From Actinomycetospora sp. (GTDB taxonomy: Bacteria > Actinomycetota > Actinomycetes > Mycobacteriales > Pseudonocardiaceae), in NCBI GenBank assembly GCA_025925615.1, contig JAICLN010000094.1, forward strand, positions 1 through 11,425: a stretch of DNA of 11,425 bases. The letters run 5' to 3'. Both the position numbers and the translations under genes were made by a program. The notes beneath the pieces are model-generated. The model saw only the letters and a program-made list of their open reading frames with translations. It did no database searches and had not been told where the DNA came from. Within the stretch, counting starts at the first letter, position 1; each line of letters begins with the position of its first letter. Positions 1 to 6,833 of the stretch are shown here, piece by piece.

Positions 1-649
1 AGTGGTGGTAGGTGCTGACGGCGCCGGCGCGGTCACCGAGCTCGCCCTGCAGGGCGATGAGGCGGCGGTACCCGACCTCGTCGAGGGGCCGCAGCCGGAG
101 GCGGCGCCGGGCGACCTCGACGGCCTCGGCCGTGTCGCCGGCCCGCACGAGCGCGTCACCGAGCAGCTCGCAGAGGGCCACGCACCGCGTCTCGAGCTCG
201 GCCCGGGCCTCGAGCACCCAGTCGTCGTAGCCCCCCGGGAGGAACTCGCCCCGGTAGGCGGCGAGCGCGGTGCCCGCGTGCACGACGACCTCGTCGTCGG
301 CGCCGTCCCGGCCCGCGGCCCGGGCCGCCTCCCCCTCGAGGACGAAGTCACGCAGGTCCACCCGGCCCGCGGCGGAGTCGCGCCAGCACAGGTCCCGCCC
401 GCTCACCACCAGCCCGGAGTCCGGGGGCAGGGCCGTCCGCAGGTGGTGCAGCTCGCGGCGGAGGTTGGTCAGGGCCTGCTCGTCGATGGAGTCGGGCCAG
501 AACAGCGTCGCGATCCGGCCGCGGGGCTGCGGGAGCCCGGCGTGCAGGGCGAGGTACCCGACCAGGGCGACCGCCCGCGGCGGGACGGCCAGCGGCGCAC
601 CCGTCGCGTCGCTGACGACCTGCTCACCCAGGAGGCGGATCTGGACCAT
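1..649 (-). CDS. SARP/BTAD-type transcriptional regulator, N-terminal part (cut by window edge)
   Basis: This is the first 216 codons of a transcriptional activator whose C-terminus lies beyond the left edge. Residues 1 to about 95 form an OmpR-like winged-helix DNA-binding domain as in SARP proteins: it opens MVQIRLLGEQVV, has VALVGYLALHAG near 27-38 and the hallmark FWPDSIDEQALTNLRRELHHLR at 50-71. From about residue 115 the bacterial transcriptional activation domain (BTAD) begins, with AYRGEFLPGGYDDWVLEAR followed by TPR-like helices (VARRRLRLRPLDEVGYRRLI). The ATG at 649 has GAAGG about 10 bases upstream and opens directly into the domain. In this family such N-termini often belong either to small SARP activators or to large proteins with an AAA+/NB-ARC ATPase and TPRs. 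Which applies here cannot be seen. It lies downstream of ilvA on the same strand, 181 bp away, so it probably has its own promoter. The family is clear; its target genes are unknown. Confidence 0.85.
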   Translation of the reverse strand, partial: MVQIRLLGEQVVSDATGAPLAVPPRAVALVGYLALHAGLPQPRGRIATLFWPDSIDEQALTNLRRELHHLRTALPPDSGLVVSGRDLCWRDSAAGRVDLRDFVLEGEAARAAGRDGADDEVVVHAGTALAAYRGEFLPGGYDDWVLEARAELETRCVALCELLGDALVRAGDTAEAVEVARRRLRLRPLDEVGYRRLIALQGELGDRAGAVSTYHH

Positions 650-830
650 CGCCGTCGGACCTTCGCTCGCGGTCCACGGTCCCGACCGGCGTCTCACGAG
701 CGTGGACGGTCGGCCGGCAGATCACCATCCGCCGCGTCCCACACCACGACTGGGCCGTCCGTCGTCGTGGGCTCGTCCGTCCTGCGGCCGGGGCCACCGC
801 GGGTGACGGCGTCGGCACCGTCAGGTCCGG
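650..830. other. Gap between ilvA and the SARP-type regulator, with inverted repeats
   Basis: I see no gene in this 181-bp stretch. It holds three inverted repeats: TGACGG/CCGTCA (804-809 and 818-823, 8-nt loop) shortly after the ilvA stop; CCACGAC/GTCGTGG (744-750 and 764-770, 13-nt spacer); and GTCCACG/CGTGGAC (672-678 and 701-707). The first could weakly terminate ilvA. The last two lie upstream of the regulator start and could be operators, or chance in such GC-rich DNA. No convincing -10/-35 pair was found by eye. Confidence 0.4.
804..823 (-). terminator. Weak hairpin after ilvA
   Basis: A 6-bp perfect stem (TGACGG pairing with CCGTCA) with an 8-nt loop lies 7 to 27 bases past the ilvA stop on the minus strand. 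There is no U-tract. Actinobacteria often terminate at GC hairpins lacking a U-tract, so this is only a candidate. Confidence 0.25.
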
Positions 831-2105
831 CTAGACCAGGAAGCGGAAGGCCGGGGACCCCGGCTCGAGGACCTCGATCTGCAGGGGCGAGCGGGCCATC
901 CGCTCGAGCAGCGGCTCGTAGTCCTCGCGACGCCCGATCTCGATGCCGACGAGGGCGGGCCCGGACTCGCGGTTGTCGCGCTTGACGTACTCGAAGCGCG
1001 TGACGTCGTCGTCGGGTCCGAGCACCTCGTCGAGGAAGCGGCGCAGCGCGCCGGGTTCCTGCGGGAACTCGACGAGGACGTAGTGCTTGAGTCCCTGGTG
1101 GCGCAGCGAGCGCTCGATGACCTCGGCGTAGCGGGAGACGTCGTTGTTGCCGCCCGAGAGGATGGCGACGACCGTCTCGCCCGGCGTGAGGTCGAGCTCG
1201 GGCCCGTCCGCACGCAGCGCCGCCCCGGCCAGGGCGCCCGCGGGCTCGGCGATGATCCCCTCGGTCTGGTAGAGCGCCAGCATCTCGGTGCAGACCAGGC
1301 CCTCGTCGACGGCGATGACCTGGGCCCCCGAGCGCCGGATCAGCGGGAACGTCACCACGCCGGCCTTGCGCACCGCGGCACCGTCGACGAAGCGGTCGAA
1401 CCCGTCCTCGTCGAGGACCACGGGGCTCCCGGCGTGCAGGGCGGCGGCGACGTTGCGCGCCCCGGCCGGCTCCACACCGATGACCCGGGTCCGCGGGTGG
1501 GCCGACTGCAGCCATGTTGCGGTACCCGCGAGGAGCCCGCCGCCACCCACCGGCACGACGACGACGTCGGGCGCGTGCCCGAGCTGCTCGACGACCTCGG
1601 CGATGACCGTCGCCTGGCCGGCGACCGTGCGGCTGTCGTCGAAGGCCGGGACGAGCGTCGCGCCGGTCTCCCCGGCGAAGGCGGTGGCCGCCGCCGAGGC
1701 CTCGTCGTAGGTGTCGCCCTGGACGACGAGGTCGACCATGTCGCCGCCGAGCGCGGCGATCCGTTCGCGCTTCTGGCGGGGGGTGGTGCGGGGGATGAGC
1801 ACCCGTCCGCGCACGCCGTGGGCACGGCAGGCGAACGCGAAGCCCTGGGCGTGGTTGCCGGCGCTGGCGCACACGACCCCGGCGGCCCGGGCCTCGTCGT
1901 CGAGCTGGGAGATGAGGTTGTAGGCGCCGCGCAGCTTGTAGGAGCGCCCGACCTGCAGATCCTCGCGCTTGAGCCACACGTTCGCGCCGGAGTCGGCCGA
2001 CAGCCGCGGGTTCTGTTGCAGCGGGGTGAGCTCCGCGATACCGGTGAGACGCTCCGCGGCCTCGAGCACCTGCTTCTCGAACGCCGTCCCGTCCCCGCCC
2101 ACCAT
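831..2105 (-). CDS. ilvA: Threonine ammonia-lyase, biosynthetic (threonine deaminase)
   Basis: A complete 424-residue PLP enzyme of fold type II that converts L-threonine to 2-oxobutanoate and ammonia, the entry step of isoleucine synthesis, in the cytoplasm. Visible landmarks are the Schiff-base lysine Lys57 in SYKLRGAYN, the substrate-loop SAGNHAQG at 81-88, the phosphate-binding GGGG at 187-190 and SGGNND at 317-322. Residues from about 338 to 422 (HYVLVEFPQEPGALRRFL...) form one ACT-like regulatory domain, as in the short actinobacterial IlvA of about 430 residues, rather than the two of E. coli. Feedback inhibition by isoleucine is therefore expected. The ATG at 2105 has AGGGAG 7 bases upstream. 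The same reading frame stays open far upstream, but that is antisense to htpG and lacks these signals. It is divergent from htpG. No leader peptide with isoleucine or threonine codons was found, so attenuation is not indicated. Confidence 0.95.
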   Translation of the reverse strand: MVGGDGTAFEKQVLEAAERLTGIAELTPLQQNPRLSADSGANVWLKREDLQVGRSYKLRGAYNLISQLDDEARAAGVVCASAGNHAQGFAFACRAHGVRGRVLIPRTTPRQKRERIAALGGDMVDLVVQGDTYDEASAAATAFAGETGATLVPAFDDSRTVAGQATVIAEVVEQLGHAPDVVVVPVGGGGLLAGTATWLQSAHPRTRVIGVEPAGARNVAAALHAGSPVVLDEDGFDRFVDGAAVRKAGVVTFPLIRRSGAQVIAVDEGLVCTEMLALYQTEGIIAEPAGALAGAALRADGPELDLTPGETVVAILSGGNNDVSRYAEVIERSLRHQGLKHYVLVEFPQEPGALRRFLDEVLGPDDDVTRFEYVKRDNRESGPALVGIEIGRREDYEPLLERMARSPLQIEVLEPGSPAFRFLV

Positions 2106-2142
2106 CGCACTGCTCCCTGCTCGTCTGATCCGAACGGCCCAT

Positions 2143-2158
2143 GGTAGGTCGGTAGGTC
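2143..2158. repeat. Tandem GGTAGGTC x2
   Basis: Two exact head-to-tail copies of GGTAGGTC sit 38 bp upstream of the ilvA start codon. They may be a regulator site or chance; nothing in the sequence decides it. Confidence 0.45.
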
Positions 2159-2211
2159 CGTGGGCTCGTCGAGCGACCCCTCCGCCGTCGTGACCCACCG
2201 TGACCGAGGCC

Positions 2212-2228
2212 CCGACGGAGACCGTCGG
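2212..2228. promoter_or_regulatory. Perfect inverted repeat CCGACGG-AGA-CCGTCGG
   Basis: A perfect 7-bp inverted repeat with a 3-base centre lies about 107 bp upstream of ilvA and 142 bp upstream of htpG. It could be an operator for a dimeric regulator or a small hairpin. At this GC content a 7-bp match can arise by chance, so confidence is modest. Confidence 0.35.
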
Positions 2229-2369
2229 CACCGAGGGCGCCAGGCAGTTGATCATGCCGAGGGCCAGAGTCCCGACCGCCGACGTCGGGCACGCTGCGTC
2301 ACGGCGAACGGCCCGGATATCGTGGTGATCGAGGAGATGCCGCACGTCGTGGAAGGACGCAGGAGAGCG

Positions 2370-4268
2370 ATGACCGAGACGATCGAGTTCCAGGCCGAGG
2401 CCCGTCAGCTGCTGCAGCTGATGATCCACTCGATCTACTCCGACAAGGACGTGTTCCTGCGGGAGCTGATCTCCAACGGCTCCGACGCGCTGGACAAGCT
2501 GCGGATGGAGTCCTACCGGGACAAGGACCTCGGGGTCGACACCTCGGACCTGCACATCGCGCTGCGCACCGACGCCGCGAACCGCACGCTGACGGTCGCC
2601 GACAACGGCATCGGGATGAGCCGCGACGACGTCGTCAGCCTCATCGGGACCATCGCGAAGTCGGGCACCGCCGAGACGCTGTCGAAGCTGCGCGAGGCGC
2701 AGAGCGACGGCGAGGAGGTCACCGACGAGACCCGGGCCGAGCTCATCGGCCAGTTCGGCATCGGCTTCTACTCGAGCTTCATGGTGGCCGACCGGGTCGA
2801 GATGACCACCCGCCGGGCGGGCACCGACGGCGGCGTCCACTGGGAGTCGACGGGCGAGGGCACCTACGAGCTCTCCGAGGTGCCCGACGCGCCGCAGGGC
2901 ACGAGCATCACGGTGCACCTCAAGGCGGAGGACGCCGAGGACAGCCTGCACGACTACGCCGACCCGGCCGTCGTGAAGCGCATCGTGAAGCGCTACTCCG
3001 ACTTCATCACCTGGCCGATCCTGTTGAACCCGGGCGAGGGCGGCGAGGACGAGGAGAGCACCGACGAGCCGATCAACTCCCGCAAGGCGCTGTGGGCGCG
3101 CCCCCGCTCCGAGGTCAGCGACGAGGAGTACGCCGAGTTCTACCGCCACGTCTCGCACGACTGGCAGTCCCCGCTCGAGACGATGCGGTTCACCGGCGAG
3201 GGCACCTTCGAGTACCAGGCGCTGCTGTTCCTGCCGAGCCACGCGCCGATGGACCTCTACATGCGCGACGCCAAGCGCGGCGTGCAGCTCTACGTCAAGC
3301 GCGTGTTCGTCATGGAGGACTGCGAGGCGCTCGTCCCCGAGTACCTGCGGTTCGTCAAGGGCGTCGTCGACGCGCAGGACCTCTCGCTCAACGTCTCCCG
3401 TGAGATCCTCCAGCAGGACCGCCAGATCCAGCTGATCCGCAAGCGCCTGGTGAAGCGGGTGCTGCAGACGATCACGACGATGCGCGGCGAGAGCCCCGAG
3501 AAGTACGACACCTTCTGGACCGAGTGCGGCCGCGCGCTCAAGGAGGGTCTGCTCACCGACTCCGAGAACGCGCAGGCCGTCCTCGAGGCGTCGGTCTTCG
3601 CCTCGACGCACGACCCGGAGAAGCCCACGACGCTCGCCGACTACGTCGCGCGGATGCCCGAGGGCCAGGAATCGATCTACTACGTGACTGGCGAGTCCCG
3701 CGCGAGCGTCGAGAACTCGCCGCACATCGAGGCGTTCCGCGCCAAGGGCTACGAGGTCCTGCTGCTCACCGACCAGGTCGACGAGGTCTGGGTCGGCGTG
3801 GTGCCGTCCTACGGCACGGGCGAGGACGCGACGCCGTTCGCCTCGATCTCCCAGGGCGACGTCGACCTCGGCGACGACGCCGAGAAGCCCGAGGGCTTCG
3901 ACGACCTGCTCTCCTGGATGACGACGACGCTGGCCGACGACGTGTCCGAGGTGCGGCTCTCGACCCGGCTGACCACGTCGCCGGCGTGCCTGGTCGGCGA
4001 GGTGGGCGCGATCCCGCCGCAGCTGGAGCAGATGATGCGCTCGATGGGTCAGGAGCTGCCGGTCCAGAAGCGCGCCCTCGAGCTCAACCCCAAGCACCCG
4101 CTGGTGGAGAACCTCAGGACGGCCCACGAGGCGAAGCCCGACGATGCCGGCGTCGCCGAGACCGCCTCCCTGCTGCACGACATGGCGCTGCTGGCCGAGG
4201 GCGGCGAGCTCAAGGAGCCCTCGGTCTTCGTCGGGAAGCTCGCGCAACGTCTGGCGGCCACCCTGTGA
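2370..4268 (+). CDS. htpG: Molecular chaperone HtpG (bacterial Hsp90)
   Basis: A complete 632-residue ATP-dependent chaperone, the usual length for HtpG, acting in the cytosol as a homodimer on client proteins. The GHKL ATPase domain shows all nucleotide motifs: Glu32 and Asn36 in RELISNGSDAL, DNGIGM at 78-83, GTIAKSGT at 93-100 and QFGIGF at 128-133. An acidic insertion (about 109-124) precedes the last motif. The middle domain carries LNVSREILQQ with the arginine that contacts the ATP gamma-phosphate. The C-terminal domain ends without the eukaryotic MEEVD, as expected. The start chosen is the ATG at 2370, with AGGAG at 2361-2365 and the family-typical opening MTETIEFQAEARQLL. An in-frame ATG at 2337 would add 11 non-conserved residues and has its purine tract too close. 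Its stop overlaps the next gene's GTG. The normal NASDA motif reads NGSDA here, a mild substitution. Confidence 0.97.
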   Translation: MTETIEFQAEARQLLQLMIHSIYSDKDVFLRELISNGSDALDKLRMESYRDKDLGVDTSDLHIALRTDAANRTLTVADNGIGMSRDDVVSLIGTIAKSGTAETLSKLREAQSDGEEVTDETRAELIGQFGIGFYSSFMVADRVEMTTRRAGTDGGVHWESTGEGTYELSEVPDAPQGTSITVHLKAEDAEDSLHDYADPAVVKRIVKRYSDFITWPILLNPGEGGEDEESTDEPINSRKALWARPRSEVSDEEYAEFYRHVSHDWQSPLETMRFTGEGTFEYQALLFLPSHAPMDLYMRDAKRGVQLYVKRVFVMEDCEALVPEYLRFVKGVVDAQDLSLNVSREILQQDRQIQLIRKRLVKRVLQTITTMRGESPEKYDTFWTECGRALKEGLLTDSENAQAVLEASVFASTHDPEKPTTLADYVARMPEGQESIYYVTGESRASVENSPHIEAFRAKGYEVLLLTDQVDEVWVGVVPSYGTGEDATPFASISQGDVDLGDDAEKPEGFDDLLSWMTTTLADDVSEVRLSTRLTTSPACLVGEVGAIPPQLEQMMRSMGQELPVQKRALELNPKHPLVENLRTAHEAKPDDAGVAETASLLHDMALLAEGGELKEPSVFVGKLAQRLAATL

Positions 4269-5290
4269 AGGTCGGCGTCGACAGCTTCGTCGCGAAGGTC
4301 ACCGACCCCGACACCGAGGAGGTCGTCGGGCCGGTCGAGCGGTTCGCGCACCTGATGGAGGAGATCGAGACGGCCGACCGGGCCGGGCTCTACTCCTACG
4401 GCATCGGCGAGCACCACCGCGCCGAGTACTACGACGCGGCACCGGCGGTCATCCTGGCCGCCGCGGCCGCCCGGACCCGGCAGCTCCGGCTCCGGTCGGC
4501 CGTCACGGTGCTCTCGGCGGCCGACCCGGTGCGGGTGTTCCAGGAGTACGCGACGGTCGACCTGATCTCGGGCGGACGGGTGGAGCTCGTCGTCGGGCGC
4601 GGCTCGTTCACCGAGGCGTTCCCGCTGTTCGGGCTCTCGTTCGACGACTACGAGTCGCTGTTCTCCGAGAAGCTCGAGCTGCTCGTGGCCCTGACGCGCA
4701 GCGAGCGCGTGACCTGGTCGGGCCGGCACCGCCCGGCGCTGGACGACCAGCCGGTCTTCCCGCGCCCGGCCCAGGACCCGCTGCCGGTGTGGGTCGGGGT
4801 CGGCGGGTCCCCGGAGTCGTTCGTCCGGGCCGGGCTGCTCGGCCTCCCGCTCATGGTCGCGATCATCGGCGGCGAGCCGCGGCAGTTCGCCCCGCTGATC
4901 GACCTCTACCGCCGTGCCGGCGCGCAGGGCGGGCACGACCCGGAGCAGCTGAAGGTCGGCCTGCACTGCTTCGGGTTCCTCGGCGACGACGTCGCGAAGG
5001 CCACGAACGCCTTCTACCCGGGCTGGGAGGCGATGTTCACGACGATCGCCCGCGAGCGCGGCGGGATGCCGCCCACCCGGCGGCAGTTCGACGCGACCCG
5101 TGGGCCCGACGGCGCCTACGTCATCGGCGATCCCGACCAGGTGGCCACGAAACTGACGCGGATCTCCGAGCAGCTGGGTGGCGTCGACCGGATCAACCTG
5201 CAGATGACGAACCCGCGGCTGCGCCACGCCGACCTGCTGCACTCGATCGAGCTGCTGGGCGAGGTCGTCCCGAAGGTCGCCGACGTCTGA
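4265..5290 (+). CDS. LLM-class (luciferase-like) flavin-dependent oxidoreductase
   Basis: A 341-residue protein of the bacterial luciferase-like TIM-barrel superfamily, which uses reduced FMN or F420 for oxidation or monooxygenation. Visible landmarks are GIGEHHRAEYYDAAPAVILAAAAARTRQLRL near the N-terminus, SAVTVLSAADPVRVFQEYATVDLISGGRVEL with GRGSFTEAFPLFG, then PLPVWVGVGGSPESFVRAGLLGLPLM and a C-terminal VIGDPDQVATKL. From memory this pattern matches the group TIGR calls LLM_2I7G; the substrate is unknown. The start is the GTG at 4265, whose last two bases are the first two of the htpG stop codon (GTGA, 4-bp overlap). The opening MKVGVDSFVAKV fits the barrel's first strand. No clear Shine-Dalgarno precedes it, so translation is probably coupled to htpG. 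A functional link to Hsp90 is not otherwise indicated. Confidence 0.92.
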   Translation: MKVGVDSFVAKVTDPDTEEVVGPVERFAHLMEEIETADRAGLYSYGIGEHHRAEYYDAAPAVILAAAAARTRQLRLRSAVTVLSAADPVRVFQEYATVDLISGGRVELVVGRGSFTEAFPLFGLSFDDYESLFSEKLELLVALTRSERVTWSGRHRPALDDQPVFPRPAQDPLPVWVGVGGSPESFVRAGLLGLPLMVAIIGGEPRQFAPLIDLYRRAGAQGGHDPEQLKVGLHCFGFLGDDVAKATNAFYPGWEAMFTTIARERGGMPPTRRQFDATRGPDGAYVIGDPDQVATKLTRISEQLGGVDRINLQMTNPRLRHADLLHSIELLGEVVPKVADV

Positions 5291-5329
5291 TCGGAACCGT
5301 GGGACGATGCGGGGAGTCGAAGGAGAGTG

Positions 5330-5878
5330 ATGACCGTGTTGCCCACCACGCCCGATCACCTCCTGAGCCTCGACGAGTGGATCGCGCTCCCGGAGAGCTC
5401 GGAGTGGCGGTTCGAGCTCGCCGAGGGAGTGCCCGTCATATCGGCTCGTCCGATCCGTCGGCACCAGAAACTGGTCATGCGCCTCGGGGCGCAGCTCGAG
5501 GACCGGGCCGAGCGGCGTTTCACGGTGACGCCCGAATTCGAGGTCGTCGTCAGCGCGGGTGCGGCGGCCACGGTCCGGGTCCCCGACCTCGTCCTCGGGC
5601 CACCCGGCCTGCCGGACGACACACCCCGGTTGTTCGGCGCGGAGGCGGTCGCCGTCGTCGAGATCCTCTCGCCCGGCTCACGACGGCTGGACCGCGTGCT
5701 CAAGTACAGCGAGTACGCCGAGGCGGGGGTGCCGGTCTACCTGCTCGTCGAACCCGGTCCGCCGGTGGTGCTCAGCGAGTACCGACTGGTCGATGCGGCG
5801 TACGCGCTGGTCGCCGAGCATCGGGGGAGCGCCCCGCTGGGGCTCGGCGTGACGCTCGACCTGGATGCCCTCGGCTGA
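5330..5878 (+). CDS. Uma2-family PD-(D/E)XK nuclease-fold protein
   Basis: A 182-residue Uma2 (DUF820) protein. These have a restriction-endonuclease-like fold, are abundant in actinobacteria and cyanobacteria, and mostly have no proven role. The predicted metal-binding set is present: Glu29 in WRFELAEG, Asp86 in VRVPDLVLGP, Glu111 in VAVVEILSPGS and Lys125 in RVLKYSEYAEAGVPVYLLVEP, so nuclease activity is possible. The start is the ATG at 5330, 4 bases after AAGGAG (5320-5325). An upstream GTG at 5327 is too close to that site. It lies 39 bp after the LLM gene and 25 bp before the Nudix gene. Its codons are slightly less GC-biased than the neighbours (ATA, GCT, GAA, AAA and several CGT appear), a mild hint of later arrival. 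No partner toxin, antitoxin or transposase is adjacent. Confidence 0.9.
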   Translation: MTVLPTTPDHLLSLDEWIALPESSEWRFELAEGVPVISARPIRRHQKLVMRLGAQLEDRAERRFTVTPEFEVVVSAGAAATVRVPDLVLGPPGLPDDTPRLFGAEAVAVVEILSPGSRRLDRVLKYSEYAEAGVPVYLLVEPGPPVVLSEYRLVDAAYALVAEHRGSAPLGLGVTLDLDALG

Positions 5879-5903
5879 GCCTCCGGTGTGATCGGATGCG
5901 GTC

Positions 5904-6755
5904 ATGACGATGGACCCGACCGCCCTGCCCCCGGGCTTCGCCGACCAGCTCGCGAAGTACACCGCGCGGGCCGCGGCTCCGGTCACGGCGAAGGTCGCGG
6001 CGTCGACGATCCTGCTGCGCGACGGCGCCGACGGCGTCGAGGCCTTCCTGCTGCGCCGCCGCACCCAGATGGCGTTCGCGGGCGGCATGGTGGTGTTCCC
6101 CGGCGGCGGGGTGGACCCCCGGGACGTGACCGATGCCGTCGGCTGGGTCGGACCGTCCCCGTCGACGTGGGCGCAGCGACTGGAGCTGGACGACGCGTCG
6201 GCCCGGGCGGTGGTCTGCGCGGCGATCCGCGAGACGTTCGAGGAGTCCGGCGTGCTCCTCGCGGGGCCCGACGGGTCCTCCGTCGTCGACGACACCTCGG
6301 GCCCGGAGTGGGCGGAGGCGCGGCGGGCCCTCGAGGCCCGGGAGACAGCCTTCACCGAGGTGCTGCGGGAGCGAGGACTCGTGCTGCGGACCGACCTGCT
6401 GCGCCCCTGGACGTGCTGGGTCACCCCGGAGTTCGAGCCGCGCCGCTACCGCACGTTCTTCTTCGTGACGGCGAGCCCGGCCGGCCAGCACGCCGCGGCC
6501 GGCTCCACCGAGTCCGACGCGGCCGGTTGGCTCGGCGTCGGCGAGGCGCTGTCCTCGGCGGGGGAGCGGGTGGCGATGCTCCCGCCGCAGTACTGCACCT
6601 TCCTGGAGCTCGCCCAGCACCGGACGGTCGCGGAGGTCCTCGACGCCGCCGACCGGCCCATCCCGGCGCCGGTGATGCCCGCCCTGGACACGACCGCCGA
6701 CCCCGTCCGCCTCGTGCTCCCGGCGCGCTACGCGGAGCTCAACCGCGTGGGCTGA
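5904..6755 (+). CDS. NUDT19-like Nudix hydrolase
   Basis: A 283-residue Nudix hydrolase that would cleave a nucleoside diphosphate linked to another moiety, possibly a CoA derivative. The fold starts at about residue 30 ([12 protein letters not shown]). The Nudix box is split: [17 protein letters not shown] at 58-74 is followed by about 30 inserted residues before the catalytic helix [14 protein letters not shown] at 106-119, with metal-binding Glu110, Glu113 and Glu114. This GG-motif/insertion layout and the length near 280 resemble the NUDT19/RP2p group, some members of which are CoA diphosphatases. The substrate assignment is inference. The ATG at 5904 lies 25 bp after the Uma2 stop without a good Shine-Dalgarno; the ATG two codons later is an alternative. 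It is probably the last gene of the htpG-side run, converging on the P450 gene. Confidence 0.9.
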   Translation: MTMDPTALPPGFADQLAKYTARAAAPVTAKVAASTILLRDGADGVEAFLLRRRTQMAFAGGMVVFPGGGVDPRDVTDAVGWVGPSPSTWAQRLELDDASARAVVCAAIRETFEESGVLLAGPDGSSVVDDTSGPEWAEARRALEARETAFTEVLRERGLVLRTDLLRPWTCWVTPEFEPRRYRTFFFVTASPAGQHAAAGSTESDAAGWLGVGEALSSAGERVAMLPPQYCTFLELAQHRTVAEVLDAADRPIPAPVMPALDTTADPVRLVLPARYAELNRVG

Positions 6756-6800
6756 CGGACCCGCGGAGCGACAGCTCCCCGGTGAGGAACTTGGGACCTC

Positions 6801-6813
6801 CCGGGTGCCCCGG
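6801..6813. terminator. Small GC hairpin between convergent nudix and P450 genes
   Basis: CCGGG-TGC-CCCGG forms a 5-bp stem with a 3-nt loop in the 78-bp gap between two converging genes. It could serve both strands. There is no U-tract and the stem is short, so this is tentative. Confidence 0.25.
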
Positions 6814-6833
6814 CAGCGGCGGGCGCACGCCGG

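Larger units (their letters stand above)
2106..2369. promoter_or_regulatory. Divergent ilvA/htpG intergenic region
   Basis: This 264-bp gap must hold the promoters of both ilvA (minus) and htpG (plus). It contains a 17-bp inverted repeat (2212-2228), a second one, CCCGAC-N7-GTCGGG (2271-2289), and an 8-bp tandem repeat (2143-2158). On the minus strand TACCAT (2141-2146) could be a -10 for ilvA, but no matching -35 is present. Neither a CIRCE element (TTAGCACTC-N9-GAGTGCTAA) nor a HAIR element (CTTGAGT-N7-ACTCAAG) is visible, so HrcA or HspR control of htpG is not supported here. Confidence 0.5.

Noticed and set aside
2..985. A plus-strand open frame over the left end
   Set aside because: It is antisense to the clear SARP/BTAD regulator and to the ilvA 3' end. 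Its translation is low-complexity Arg/Gly/Pro.
2106..2160. Leader peptide or attenuator before ilvA
   Set aside because: An ATG upstream opens a frame without an early stop or clustered Ile/Thr/Val/Leu codons, so no attenuator structure is supported.
2160..2369. N-terminal extension of HtpG
   Set aside because: The added residues are not HtpG-like, and the ATG at 2370 has a good ribosome site and the family-typical N-terminus.
2106..2369. CIRCE or HAIR heat-shock operator before htpG
   Set aside because: Neither consensus nor a near match is present on either strand.
831..4247. A minus-strand open frame of more than 1100 codons running through htpG and ilvA
   Set aside because: Only its last 424 codons are ilvA. 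The rest is the antisense of htpG, kept open by extreme GC content, and shows no family features.
3524..4264. Long upstream extension of the LLM oxidoreductase inside htpG
   Set aside because: The in-frame upstream translation is Arg-rich shadow sequence; the barrel begins at the GTG at 4265.
5330..5878. Uma2 gene as part of a defence or toxin-antitoxin system
   Set aside because: No partner gene, methylase, helicase or mobile element is adjacent. The neighbours are metabolic.
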